DNA from: Chromatiaceae bacterium
GTDB lineage: Bacteria; Pseudomonadota; Gammaproteobacteria; Chromatiales; Chromatiaceae
Length of the DNA stretch: 64,000 nt
Direction: 5' to 3'
Assembly (NCBI GenBank): GCA_024235395.1
Contig: JACKMK010000001.1
Span: forward strand, 1,054,001 to 1,118,000
Under the pieces are notes generated by a model. That model saw only the letters and a program-made list of their open reading frames with translations. It was not told where the DNA came from and made no database searches. Shown piece by piece: positions 26,047-34,667 of this stretch. Both the position numbers and the translations under genes were made by a program. The first letter of the stretch is position 1. Each line of letters starts with the position of its first letter.

Positions 26047-26064
26047 TCCCATCCACCCCCACGC

Positions 26065-26099
26065 GGGCCGCTGTCAGGGACGACGGCGGCCCCTTTTTT
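26065..26099 (+). terminator. Terminator of cassette copy 2
   Basis: Same GGGCCGC / GCGGCCC hairpin and T6 run as in copy 1. Confidence 0.85.
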
Positions 26100-26148
26100 G
26101 TCCGCGCAACACGCCTATGCAGTGCCGCGACCTCTCGGTCAGTCCGCG

Positions 26149-27816
26149 TCAACCGCGCTGCACCGTGCCGTGCAGCGTCATCTGCGGGAATGGGATCTCC
26201 CAGCCGAATTCGCTACAGGCATCGACGCAATAGCGCTGGATCGCGCGCCGCAAGCGGTTGAACAGATCCGCCAGTTCGGCCTTGAAGTCGGCGATCACCA
26301 CCAGTTCGAGGGATGATTCCCCCGCGCGACAGAACTCGACCCGCAGGTTGACCAGCTGGTCCGCATAGCCTTCGTCCTTGAGGCGTGCCTGCACATATTC
26401 CTGCAGGCGCGACACCACGCTGCCGGTCGCCTCCTTCTGCAACGCATAACTGATACCGATGGCCTCCTTTATGCGGAAACTGGGAGACAGGTTGCGTGGC
26501 GACTCGGCGAGGAAGTCCGACGTCAGATAGGTCATCTTGGCGCCACCACGCTCGACCAGCTGGACCATCTCCGGCGAAATCCCCACGACTTTGCCTCTGA
26601 CGCCGTCTTTCAGGATCACCCAGTCGCCCTTGCGGCACGGAAACCAGGGATCATCCGGTTTCACCGGTCGCGACTTCAACGACACCAGGTTCTGCAGGTG
26701 GAGGCGCTGCTGGATGTCCGCGACCGGGTTGTACAGCGTCGAGAAGATGTTGATTTCCTCGACCACCCACGGAATGCCGTCGAGATACAGCCGCTCGCCC
26801 TCGCGGACCGCACCGACATTCAGAAAGATCTGCATCTGTTGCCAATAGCGCGGGATCGTCTGGCGCAACGCGAGCGCGGCGCCGATCAGCAACAACAATC
26901 CCACGCTGAACAGCACCCAGTCCTCGACGACATAGAACACGACCATGGGGCCCACGATCACCAACAGGAAGGTCAGGGTGCGGTGGATCAACTCGATCAG
27001 GCGGATGCGAAAGCTGCGGTGCTTCGCACGGAATCCCGGCAGGTAGCGCCGCAGCGCCCGGTAGCTGTAGCGCGATGCGAGCAGAACGACGAAGACCGCC
27101 AACAGCGCCTCGGTCAGGTAGAGCCCGCGCTTCTGGAAGAACGACTTGAGGTAACCCTGGGAGGCCTCCGCGATCGAGGTCTCGGACTCGACCAGCTTGG
27201 CGAGCTGCAGCTGGGCGGTCTGCAACTCGCTGTTCATGAACGCATACTGCCGCTTCCAATCGCCCAGCACGCCGGCGATCGCCGTCGACAGCACCGCGTC
27301 CTCGGTCTGGGCTGCGAGCCGTTCCAGGTTGGCGATCGCCTGCTCGATGGTCGGCATGCGTTCGTTGTAGTAGGCGATCTTTTCCCGGAGGTCCGCCTTC
27401 TGGCGGACGTGCGCCGTCATCTCCTTCATCTCGTCGATCGCCGGACGCAACAGTGCGAACAGTTCCTTCTGGAAGTCGAACTCCTCGGCACTCGTGGAAC
27501 GCAGTTTCCCCGCGTCCACGCCGGTCGCTATCGCCTCGAAGTTCCGCCGGACCGTCTGCAGGTCGGCCTCCTGCTTCTCCAGGCGCTTGTTGAGATCGGC
27601 ACGTTCGAGTTCCGACTGGGCCTCGGCGATCGCCTTCTTCGTCGCGTTGATATCGGCCCGCAACTCGTCGCGCAGCGTCACCGTGTTCGTGAGCGTTCGC
27701 AGGGTGTCGGTCAGTGCATCTCCCGGCGCCCCGTTTTGCTGCGCCAGAACGCACGGCACCAGGCCGAGCCACAGCAGGTACAACGCTGCTGTCGGAAACC
27801 ACCGCAGGTGCTTCAT
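26149..27816 (-). CDS. Large MscS-family mechanosensitive channel
   Basis: A 555-residue inner-membrane protein. After a signal peptide (LYLLWLGLVPCVLA) comes a long periplasmic coiled-coil-rich region (residues about 30-240, e.g. DINATKKAIAEAQSELERADL). It is followed by several transmembrane helices (ALLAVFVVLLASRYSYRA, LTFLLVIVGPMVVFYVV, VLFSVGLLLLIGAALALR) and an MscS beta domain (KGDWVILKDGVRGKVVGIS). The layout resembles the MscK/YbdG-like large channels that release solutes on osmotic downshift. The ATG at 27816 is preceded by GGAG; the longer frame to 28047 is not supported. A channel releasing osmolytes fits the glucosylglycerate genes elsewhere in the window. Confidence 0.87.
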   Translation of the reverse strand: MKHLRWFPTAALYLLWLGLVPCVLAQQNGAPGDALTDTLRTLTNTVTLRDELRADINATKKAIAEAQSELERADLNKRLEKQEADLQTVRRNFEAIATGVDAGKLRSTSAEEFDFQKELFALLRPAIDEMKEMTAHVRQKADLREKIAYYNERMPTIEQAIANLERLAAQTEDAVLSTAIAGVLGDWKRQYAFMNSELQTAQLQLAKLVESETSIAEASQGYLKSFFQKRGLYLTEALLAVFVVLLASRYSYRALRRYLPGFRAKHRSFRIRLIELIHRTLTFLLVIVGPMVVFYVVEDWVLFSVGLLLLIGAALALRQTIPRYWQQMQIFLNVGAVREGERLYLDGIPWVVEEINIFSTLYNPVADIQQRLHLQNLVSLKSRPVKPDDPWFPCRKGDWVILKDGVRGKVVGISPEMVQLVERGGAKMTYLTSDFLAESPRNLSPSFRIKEAIGISYALQKEATGSVVSRLQEYVQARLKDEGYADQLVNLRVEFCRAGESSLELVVIADFKAELADLFNRLRRAIQRYCVDACSEFGWEIPFPQMTLHGTVQRG

Positions 27817-28150
27817 CGATACTCCGGTACGTACATCGCTTTCATCCCCGCGCAGCACATCTGCGCCTCCGACTGATCGGGAAACGGTAACACCGCATCG
27901 GACGGCTGTCTTCGGCGAACGCCGTGCCCGCGGTCGACCGGCGCGACCGGACGGCGCTTCGACCGAGCGGTCGCCGGCGCGGCACACGAAACATCTTGAA
28001 ACATTCGTCCGGACCTCGGAAACACCCACGAAACAGCTGTGCGGCAAAGTGTTTTAAATACATCGAGTTGCACACCCGCCCCGTCGCCGAAGCCGGCGTA
28101 CGGGTAACCGTCGGGCGACCCAACACCTCGCAAAGCTCAAGGAAACAACG
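27817..28150. other. Divergent intergenic region
   Basis: 334 bases between the channel gene and a small secreted-protein gene. No convincing gene. An AT-rich patch (GTTTTAAATACAT near 28050) may contain the rightward promoter; I cannot place its boxes with confidence. Confidence 0.4.
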
Positions 28151-28483
28151 ATGAAGAAACTCCTAGTCGCAGGCCTGTTGACCGGCGCTATCGCCGCCTT
28201 CCCGGTATTCGCCCACCACCCCGCGGCGGATATCGTCGATCCCGAGGTCTACGAGATGATCGACGGTCTCGTGGCGGACACACCACATGCGGATATGACG
28301 TTCGACGACATGGGCAGCACAACCACCGAGACCGTGGTCAGCACCCGCTCGCTGCGCACACTCGAAAACATGATCGACGACGGCCTGCTCGAATACGCAT
28401 CGATGCTCGACGGCGAGGTGGCGGTCGACATCACGTTCGACCCCAGCGGCGAGGTCTTCCTGACGATTACGCAACGCCGCTGA
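28151..28483 (+). CDS. Small exported protein of unknown function
   Basis: 110 residues. A clear signal peptide (KKLLVAGLLTGAIAAFPVFA) ends before HHPAADIVDPEVYEMID. The mature part is acidic, with two helices and a C-terminal beta pair (VAVDITFDPSGEVFLTIT). The paired histidines after the cleavage site might bind metal. I do not recognise the family. It is 111 bases upstream of the DUF2202 gene on the same strand, so they may be co-expressed. Confidence 0.7.
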   Translation: MKKLLVAGLLTGAIAAFPVFAHHPAADIVDPEVYEMIDGLVADTPHADMTFDDMGSTTTETVVSTRSLRTLENMIDDGLLEYASMLDGEVAVDITFDPSGEVFLTITQRR

Positions 28484-28594
28484 CGGAAGCCACGGCCGAC
28501 CGCCGCTGCGCGCTTCCGGCGCCGCGACGAACCGGCTGCAATCACCGGCCGCGACTGCTGTCGCCGCCCGCCCAGTCCCTTGGAGATCGCCTCA

Positions 28595-29230
28595 ATGAGA
28601 ATAACCACGCTGATCCTGTCCACCGCGCTTGCATTCGCTGTTTCCACAGCACAGGCGGCCGGTCCCAACCGTGCCCCCATCACGACCACCACACTCGACG
28701 CCGGCGAGATCGAGACCGCACGCTTCATGCGTGAAGAAGAGAAACTCGCACGCGACGTCTACCGGGCGATGTTCCTGGTCTGGGGACAGCGCATCTTCAG
28801 CAACATCGCACAGTCCGAACAGACGCACATGGACGCGATGGCCCGCCTGCTTGCCCAGTACGGGATTCCCGACCCGGTGACATCGGACGCGGTCGGTGAT
28901 TTCCAGGATCCCGGGCTCGCCGACTGGTTCGTCACACTGACCGACACGGGCACCCGTTCGCTGGAGGACGCGCTGCGCGTGGGGGCGCTGATCGAAGAGA
29001 CCGACATCCGTGACATCCAGGAGGCGATCGATGCCACGGACGAGACGGCGATGCAGGCCGTCTACCAACATCTGCTGCGTGGTTCACGCAATCACCTGCG
29101 TGCCTACGTCGGCCAACTCGAGCGACTCGGCGTGGTCTACGAGCCGCAGGTGCTCTCGCTTGCCGAGCTGTCGGAGATCGTGGACGCGCCGACCGAGCGC
29201 GGTACGCCGGGAGCGCGCAGGCTGCGCTGA
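28595..29230 (+). CDS. Exported DUF2202 (ferritin-like fold) protein
   Basis: 211 residues with a signal peptide (LILSTALAFAVSTAQA). The mature protein matches DUF2202: ETARFMREEEKLARDVYRAM, IFSNIAQSEQTHMDAMARLL, and LLRGSRNHLRAYVGQLE. The spaced Glu and His residues (EEEK, EQTH, SRNH) are those expected for a four-helix ferritin-like di-metal site. No reaction is established for the family; periplasmic metal or oxidant handling is a guess. The ATG at 28595 follows TTGGAG and starts the signal peptide at its N-terminus. Confidence 0.85.
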   Translation: MRITTLILSTALAFAVSTAQAAGPNRAPITTTTLDAGEIETARFMREEEKLARDVYRAMFLVWGQRIFSNIAQSEQTHMDAMARLLAQYGIPDPVTSDAVGDFQDPGLADWFVTLTDTGTRSLEDALRVGALIEETDIRDIQEAIDATDETAMQAVYQHLLRGSRNHLRAYVGQLERLGVVYEPQVLSLAELSEIVDAPTERGTPGARRLR

Positions 29231-29311
29231 TTTGCGCCTTTCGGCCGCCGGCACGCGTTGATCGCGCCGGCGGCCAAACGAGCTCCTTGATCGCCGACCA
29301 CCGGACCGGGA

Positions 29312-30619
29312 TCAGTCCGAAGCGAACTCCACGGTCGACAACAGGCCTCCACCCGGTGCATCCGCAAGGACCAGTGTCCATCCGTACGCGGTGCACAGCT
29401 GATTGACGATCGCCAGGCCGAGACCCGACCCCCCTGTGTCCCGACTGCGCGAACTGTCCAAGCGGTGGAACGGCCGCAGCACGGCCTCGCGTTGGTCCGC
29501 CGGTATGCCCGGCCCGTGATCCCTTACGCTGACCACAGCCCGGCCAGGCCTGCATTCGACGGATACGCTCACCGGTTGGTCGGCCCCATACCGCAACGCA
29601 TTGTCGATCAGGTTGCCCAGCACACGTTTGAACACCTTGGGTGGCACCAGCACCGGGCATTCCCGCGGCAGCGCCCAGCTCAGCGACTCGCCGGCACGCG
29701 CGTAGTCCTGCCGCAGAGACGCAGCGACTTCACCCAACAAACCATCGCTCGCCTCGCGCCGATCCAGCCCCCGGGCAAGTTCCAGGGTCCGCTGGATCAG
29801 GCTCTCCATCTCGTCCAGATCGCTGGCGAGTTGCTGCAGCAGGTCCGGCGCCGCTTGGCCCTCGAGCAACGCCAGCTCGAGTTGCATGCGTGCGATTGGT
29901 GTCCGCAGATCATGCGAGATCCCGGCCAGCAACGTGGTGCGGTTGGCGATCAGGTCGCGCACCTCGCGCTCCGCGCGATTGATCCGATGGGCCAACTGGG
30001 CCAGCTCCGTGGTGCCGGTCTCGGGCAGCGCATCGAACGACTCACCCCTTCCCAGGCGTCGGACCGCCTGCTGCAGCCGCGACAGCGGTCGCGTGACATG
30101 TCGCACGACGAGCAAGGTACTGAGCAGCACGAATGCCAACGCCGCACCGCCGAGCAGCAGCAGCGCGGTCGGGATGTGTTGTCGCAACCGCGATTGTTCG
30201 AATCCGAGCCGCAGCACCTGTCCACCGACTGGCAGATCGACCCAGTACCAACCCGGCCGGTCGGGGTCGACCATCAGCGTCAGCGGCTGTTCCACCCTGC
30301 GCGCCAGTGCCCCGGCCAACATCTCCAGGTATTCCGGCTGCTGCGACAGCGGCTGCAACGGGTCGATGGACGGCTGCACGAGCAGACCGTGCCGGGACTT
30401 CAGTTCCAGTTCGTAGTCGTTGCGTGTCCACGGTGGCAGCTCCACCCAGACCTTCGCCGAGAACTCGAGCAGTGCGGCGAGTTCCTCGGCGGCCCGTTCG
30501 GTCACCGGCTGGGTGACGTAATAGCGCACCACCAACAACGCAAACATCGAGAAGATGCCCAGTCCGAGCGCCAGCGTCAGGCCGGTGCGCTGAAACAGAC
30601 TGAGCGATGGTCGCGTCAC
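29312..30619 (-). CDS. Sensor histidine kinase, EnvZ-like
   Basis: A 435-residue inner-membrane kinase. A first transmembrane helix (LTLALGLGIFSMFALLVVRYYV), a periplasmic sensor of about 110 residues, a second helix (ALLLLGGAALAFVLLSTLLVV) and a HAMP domain precede the dimerisation domain with phosphoacceptor His in SHDLRTPIARMQLEL. The ATPase domain shows the N box (LGNLIDNALRYG), DHGPGIP and GGSGLGLAIV. The motif SHDLRTPLTR-like form and size place it near EnvZ. It overlaps the response-regulator gene by 4 bases and is translated after it. The signal sensed is unknown; osmolarity is a reasonable guess from family and neighbours. Confidence 0.93.
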   Translation of the reverse strand: MTRPSLSLFQRTGLTLALGLGIFSMFALLVVRYYVTQPVTERAAEELAALLEFSAKVWVELPPWTRNDYELELKSRHGLLVQPSIDPLQPLSQQPEYLEMLAGALARRVEQPLTLMVDPDRPGWYWVDLPVGGQVLRLGFEQSRLRQHIPTALLLLGGAALAFVLLSTLLVVRHVTRPLSRLQQAVRRLGRGESFDALPETGTTELAQLAHRINRAEREVRDLIANRTTLLAGISHDLRTPIARMQLELALLEGQAAPDLLQQLASDLDEMESLIQRTLELARGLDRREASDGLLGEVAASLRQDYARAGESLSWALPRECPVLVPPKVFKRVLGNLIDNALRYGADQPVSVSVECRPGRAVVSVRDHGPGIPADQREAVLRPFHRLDSSRSRDTGGSGLGLAIVNQLCTAYGWTLVLADAPGGGLLSTVEFASD

Positions 30620-31335
30620 GTCGGACGTTGGTCACCGGCCGGGGTGAACATGTAACCCTTGCCCCAGACGGTCCGGATGAACTGCGGGTGCGCGGCGTCG
30701 TCCTCGATCTTGCGCCGCAGGCGCGTGACCCGCACGTCTATGCTGCGGTCGAAAGGCGAACGATCGTAGCCCTTGATCATGTCCACCAGCTGGTCGCGCG
30801 TCAGCACCCGGTTGGGATGTTGCGCAAGCACCTCCAGCAACGCGAAGTCACCGGCGGTCAGTTCGACCTCCTGGTCGCCGTGCAACAGGCGTCGCGCCGC
30901 CAGGTCGAGACGAAAGCCGGCAAAACTCAGGTAGGCATCGTGCGCGTCGTCCCGGGCATTGCCACCCGCATGCCGGCGCAGCACTGCCCGGATCCGGGCC
31001 AGCAGTTCGCGCGGGTTGAACGGTTTCGGCAGATAGTCATCGGCCCCCACCTCGAGCCCGACGATACGGTCCACGTCTTCACCGCGCGCCGACAGGATGA
31101 CGATCGGCATACGGCTCGATGCACTCAGGCGCCGGGCGATCGACAGGCCGTCTTCGCCGGGCAGCATCAGATCCAGCACCAGCAGATCGAACCCGGAGCG
31201 CGCCAGCGCCGCGTCCATCTCCTGGGCGTTGCCAACCGCCGTGACGCGAAAACCCTCCTGCCCCAGGTAACGCGCCAGCAGGTCTCGCAGCTTCGGATCG
31301 TCGTCGACGATCAATATCGCGGTCTGCTCATCCAT
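30616..31335 (-). CDS. OmpR-family response regulator
   Basis: A 239-residue two-domain regulator. The receiver domain has the acidic pair in ILIVDDDPKL, the phosphoacceptor Asp in LLVLDLMLPGEDGL, and the conserved Lys in KPFNPREL. The C-terminal winged helix has LLEVLAQHPNRVLTRDQL and DRSIDVRVTRLRRKIE, as in OmpR. It is coupled to the downstream kinase gene by a 4-base overlap. ATG 31335 gives the normal length. Likely targets are envelope genes, possibly including the nearby barrels and cassettes; no binding site was identified. Confidence 0.94.
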   Translation of the reverse strand: MDEQTAILIVDDDPKLRDLLARYLGQEGFRVTAVGNAQEMDAALARSGFDLLVLDLMLPGEDGLSIARRLSASSRMPIVILSARGEDVDRIVGLEVGADDYLPKPFNPRELLARIRAVLRRHAGGNARDDAHDAYLSFAGFRLDLAARRLLHGDQEVELTAGDFALLEVLAQHPNRVLTRDQLVDMIKGYDRSPFDRSIDVRVTRLRRKIEDDAAHPQFIRTVWGKGYMFTPAGDQRPT

Positions 31336-31486
31336 ATCTTCCCTGGCCCTTCGCCCGGCCGTCCGGTGCAACGGCACGGGTTGGAAACATGTTGTTACAT
31401 ACTGGTCCAAACGTGAATTCGGCCTGAAACGCTTCTTTCATAGCATAACCCTCGGAACGAACAGGTTTGCTGAGGAGTATCAGACT

Positions 31487-31810
31487 ATGAACACCCATTC
31501 TCCGATCATCACAGGACTGAGCGTGATCGCACTGGTCGGCGCGCTCGGCGTCGCACAGGCGGCTTCCGGGCCGAACCCCGGCTACAATCCGGAAGGCGTC
31601 GCCGGGACCGCATTGAGGCTGGGGGCCGGGGCACAGACCGGCCAGCCGGCGGCCAAGACGCGCGAACAGGAGCGTCTGCGGGTCAATCAGAACCCCGATG
31701 CGGCGGGTGCCGACAAACGCATGGAATACCGCTACCAGGAACGCCATGAAAACCGGCAGACGCCGTTTGGTGGCGGCTCGGGTAGCATGCAGGGGCGGGG
31801 ACGCCGTTAA
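31487..31810 (+). CDS. Small exported protein, function unknown
   Basis: 107 residues. The signal peptide (IITGLSVIALVGALGVAQA) is followed by a short charged and disordered chain with KTREQERLRVNQNPDAAG and a Gly/Arg tail (GGGSGSMQGRGRR). The family is not recognised. It starts 151 bases from the divergent response-regulator gene and is followed after 11 bases by a second small secreted-protein gene, so the two probably form one operon. Confidence 0.65.
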   Translation: MNTHSPIITGLSVIALVGALGVAQAASGPNPGYNPEGVAGTALRLGAGAQTGQPAAKTREQERLRVNQNPDAAGADKRMEYRYQERHENRQTPFGGGSGSMQGRGRR

Positions 31811-31821
31811 GACATAGACCG

Positions 31822-32280
31822 ATGTGGTGGAAATTCGACAGATCCGGCCTGTTGCTCGGCAGCGCAATCGCACTCTCGGCGGCGTCGGTCGCCGCTGCGG
31901 ACGCTGCCGGGCCGGGCACGCCGGCTCCGGCCGCGGGACCCTCGCTCGAGGACGACACCTCGTGGACCTGGTTCGGCATGGGCTACGAGAACCGCTACAA
32001 CCGGCGTCGCCTGCAGGATAGCGGCAGCAACGCCGGGCAGGTCCCGACGGGCGCCCCGGGCAATGCGTCGCAGGGCGGCGGAAGCGCGTTCGGCGGCATT
32101 CCACAGAATGCGTCCGGTGGGATCGGCAGCGGACCGCAAGGTGGCAGTGGCGCATTCGGCAACCGCGGCAACACGACGGGACATCGTGGCGAATCCCGAC
32201 CGCGTACCGGCACTGGCGTGAACCGCGCGGGCCCGGCTCAGAACGGCGGCAACGCGGCGGCTGGCGGCCGCGGTCGGTGA
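31822..32280 (+). CDS. Small exported Gly/Asn/Gln-rich protein
   Basis: 152 residues. After a signal peptide (LLLGSAIALSAASVAAADA) comes WTWFGMGYENRYNRR, then a low-complexity tail of Gly, Asn, Ser and Gln ending GGRGR. The tail suggests a disordered or matrix-type secreted protein. The WFGMGYE(N/S)R motif occurs near a similar YRYQERHENR segment in the preceding gene, so the two could be distant relatives. Not recognised; it converges on the barrel gene with 36 bases between the stops. Confidence 0.65.
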   Translation: MWWKFDRSGLLLGSAIALSAASVAAADAAGPGTPAPAAGPSLEDDTSWTWFGMGYENRYNRRRLQDSGSNAGQVPTGAPGNASQGGGSAFGGIPQNASGGIGSGPQGGSGAFGNRGNTTGHRGESRPRTGTGVNRAGPAQNGGNAAAGGRGR

Positions 32281-32316
32281 GATCACGCCCACCGGCGGTT
32301 GTCGTCGAACCTTGGA

Positions 32317-33582
32317 TCAGCGATTGCCACTGACGCCCCACAGGGCGCCGAGCGTCAGCCACAGCTGGTTGCGGTCGAAGTCCAGGGCACTGCCGTATTC
32401 CGGTGGCGGCGCGCTTGCGTCGTCGACCCGGCGCTGTGTCCAGCCGTATTCGAGCGCCGCGAACACAGCCGGTGAAATGCTGTACTCGATACGCGCGCTC
32501 AACCCCTTCACCCGGTCGTCACGATCGACCTGCTGATAGTCGGATATCCCGTAGTAGGCGTTGCAACGCAACTGCCAACGATCGCTGAGGCGCACATCCA
32601 GGGTCAGATCGAGGTCGGTCTGCAGGTAGCCGGATGCGCCCGCCTGGGTGGTCTCCATCAGTTCGCGACGTACCTCGACCGACCAGTTGCCCAGCCGGCC
32701 GGCGCCCATCGACAGCGTCAACCCGAAATCGGCCGCATGGACATCGTCAAACGCGCTCGACGCATAGGACTGCGCGAGGTAACCCAGATAGGCCTCGATG
32801 GCGTCACCGTCATCTTGGCCCTGGCGAAAACCCAGTGCGACGCGGTATCCGTGAGAATCACGCGCATAGCCGTTGCTGTCGACCACCTGGACATAGTTGC
32901 GGACGTCGTACTGTGCCTGCGCGAATACCCGCCCGTTCGCCGACAGACCGTGTGCGAAGCGCACCCCGAGCCCGTAGTTGTCGCGGTTCCGGTCGCGGTT
33001 GATCAACACCCCGTCGACACGTGGGACATCGTCGAAGCGCAGCGACTCGACGGTACCGCCGACGCGCAGGCGATCGGCGCCGAGGCCGAACAGTGCGCCG
33101 AGGTCGGCATTGTGCGAGCGCCAGGTCGTGGGCTGTTCGCCACTTCGGTCGTCGTCGGGAGAGTCACGCTGTTCATGACCCTGACGCGTACCGATGCCGG
33201 CGAACAGATGAAACTGCCGATCGACCTTCAACCGCCCCTTGGCGGTCAGCCAGTAATCATCGAAGTCTTCACCCGGATTCGACTGGTGGCGACCGAAGTT
33301 GGCACCGAGGTCGGTCGTGATATCGAGATCGGCGCTGTGCAGCGCCATGTTCAACGCCGGCGTCAACAGCACGACCTGATCGGCGACTGTATCGCTCGGC
33401 GTGGCAAAGATGTTGTCGTCGTGCAGCCATGTCAGTTCGACGGAAGCGTCGATGCCTGCGGTCTGGTGCGCCTCGGGCGCTGTTTCGACCGAGGGATCTG
33501 CCTGTGCCGTGACCAGGCCCGGAAACACGCAGACCAGCATGATGATTCGGCGCGCGATCTTCACCGATACATCCTTGTGCAT
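32317..33582 (-). CDS. Outer-membrane beta-barrel protein (BBP2-like)
   Basis: 421 residues with a signal peptide (IIMLVCVFPGLVTAQA). The mature sequence is a run of amphipathic strands (VELTWLHDDNIFAT, LHLFAGIGTRQ-like, YGLGVRFAHGLSANGRVFAQAQYDVR, WQLRCNAYYGISDYQQ). LTWLHDDNI near the N-terminus is a feature of putative beta-barrel porin 2 proteins linked to exopolysaccharide export. It ends with NQLWLTLGALWGVSGNR, so the last strand is not exactly C-terminal. Such proteins often occur in gene sets with PEP-CTERM and polysaccharide functions; a PEP-CTERM protein occurs 8 kb away. The 308-base gap upstream holds the 5' part of cassette copy 3 on the opposite strand. Confidence 0.78.
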   Translation of the reverse strand: MHKDVSVKIARRIIMLVCVFPGLVTAQADPSVETAPEAHQTAGIDASVELTWLHDDNIFATPSDTVADQVVLLTPALNMALHSADLDITTDLGANFGRHQSNPGEDFDDYWLTAKGRLKVDRQFHLFAGIGTRQGHEQRDSPDDDRSGEQPTTWRSHNADLGALFGLGADRLRVGGTVESLRFDDVPRVDGVLINRDRNRDNYGLGVRFAHGLSANGRVFAQAQYDVRNYVQVVDSNGYARDSHGYRVALGFRQGQDDGDAIEAYLGYLAQSYASSAFDDVHAADFGLTLSMGAGRLGNWSVEVRRELMETTQAGASGYLQTDLDLTLDVRLSDRWQLRCNAYYGISDYQQVDRDDRVKGLSARIEYSISPAVFAALEYGWTQRRVDDASAPPPEYGSALDFDRNQLWLTLGALWGVSGNR

Positions 33583-33758
33583 CGCTCGCCGTGCGGCGCT
33601 GCGCCGCCTTTGGCGTTCGGATGAGAGCGGAACGACATTGACCTTCCTGATTGCTTCGCGGTGTGCAGCGGCACTGCGGGGTCAGAGTCTCCCAGAAATC
33701 GAGCGTCCGGTCAGGTTGCATTTGCCCGGAAACGATCCCGCCGGACGCCGCGCCCCCC

Positions 33759-33773
33759 TGTGAAAAAGTCACA
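33759..33773. promoter_or_regulatory. TGTGA-N5-TCACA dyad, cassette copy 3
   Basis: Identical 15-base dyad at the left edge of the third cassette, at the same distance from the start codon as in the others. Confidence 0.45.
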
Positions 33774-33890
33774 CCGGGGGTGCGTCCTGGTTCAATGGGA
33801 GTTTTGCGGGCGGCCCCTAAGATTCTCTCCAACAGGCCGGCACTGACACCGACCTGAACTAACCAACCAATCGTTACCAGGAGAGAGACC

Positions 33891-34502
33891 ATGTTCAAGA
33901 AAACCACCTTCGCCGCCGCTTTCGCCACCCTGTTCATCGCCGCTGGCGCCGCTCACTCGGCTTCCAACGTGATCGGCAGCGTGCAGACCGACGCCCGCAT
34001 CAACAGCGCCAGCCAGACCCAGTCCGGCCTGCTCAACAAGCAGGAGGCCAACTTCGCCTCGGTCAGCGATTCCAACGTCATCGGCTCGGTCGAGACCCAC
34101 GCCCGCATCAACCGCGCTGACCAGCGTCAGTCCGGCCTGCTCAACAAGCAGGAGCTCAACGCCGGCTCGGTCAAGGATTCCAACGTCATCGGCTCGGTCG
34201 AGACCCACAGCACCATCAACCGTGTCTCGCAGCGTCAGAGCGGCCTGCTCAACAAGCAGGAGTTCAACGCCGGCTCGGTCAAGGGCTCGAACGTGATCGG
34301 CTCGGTCGAGACGCATGCACGCGTCAACTCGGCTACCCAGACCCAGAGCGGCCTGCTCAACAAGCAGAAGGCCAACATCGCTTCGGTCGAGGGTTCCAAC
34401 GTGATCGGCTCGGTCAACGCACACGCCACCGTCAACCGCATGAGCCAGTCGCAGTCCGGCCTGCTCAACAGCCAGAAGCTCAGCGCCGGTTCGGTCGACT
34501 GA
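33891..34502 (+). CDS. Secreted protein of five 36-residue curlin-like repeats, copy 3
   Basis: Same 203-residue protein as copies 1 and 2, with signal peptide and five 36-residue repeats. It is divergent from the BBP2-like barrel gene and upstream of the cytochrome operon, from which it is insulated by its own terminator. Three identical proteins from three separate loci suggest a gene-dosage role or ongoing gene conversion. Confidence 0.85.
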   Translation: MFKKTTFAAAFATLFIAAGAAHSASNVIGSVQTDARINSASQTQSGLLNKQEANFASVSDSNVIGSVETHARINRADQRQSGLLNKQELNAGSVKDSNVIGSVETHSTINRVSQRQSGLLNKQEFNAGSVKGSNVIGSVETHARVNSATQTQSGLLNKQKANIASVEGSNVIGSVNAHATVNRMSQSQSGLLNSQKLSAGSVD

Positions 34503-34520
34503 TCCCATCCACCCCCACGC

Positions 34521-34556
34521 GGGCCGCTGTCAGGGACGACGGCGGCCCCTTTTTTT
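34521..34556 (+). terminator. Terminator of cassette copy 3
   Basis: Same hairpin as the other copies, with a T7 run instead of T6. Confidence 0.85.
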
Positions 34557-34653
34557 GTCCGCGCGACACGCGCCGGTCCCGCGCGACGTGTACCGCACTG
34601 ATCACGCGACGCACTCCCGACCCATCCTCGCGCCCGAAGCGCGCCACGCCCAA

Positions 34654-34667
34654 TTGACGAACGTCAA
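34654..34667. promoter_or_regulatory. FNR-like palindrome TTGAC-N4-GTCAA ahead of the cytochrome operon
   Basis: A perfect dyad TTGACGAACGTCAA, 158 bases before the start codon of the pentaheme cytochrome gene. It resembles the FNR/ANR/DNR consensus TTGAT-N4-ATCAA with C/G in place of T/A at the inner positions. Oxygen or nitric-oxide control of a cytochrome operon would make sense, but this is inferred from sequence alone. Confidence 0.4.

Larger units (their letters stand above)
25304..26133 (+). repeat. Dispersed cassette, copy 2
   Basis: Near-identical to copy 1 over the full 830 bases, with small differences in the promoter region and a silent GCC/GCT change in repeat 4. The right-hand homology with copy 1 runs through the terminator to GCCGCGACCT; copy 3 diverges about 15 bases earlier. 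Confidence 0.93.
33760..34570 (+). repeat. Dispersed cassette, copy 3
   Basis: Third near-identical copy, same orientation. It matches copies 1 and 2 from the GTGAAAAAGTCAC dyad through the terminator, then diverges at about 34570. Differences include ATCTG/AATCG before the ribosome-binding site and a silent AAA/AAG change near the gene end. The coding product is unchanged. Confidence 0.93.

Noticed and set aside
22053..34570. Cassettes as an insertion sequence or transposon
   Set aside because: No transposase gene, no terminal inverted repeats, and the edges do not show a clear target-site duplication.
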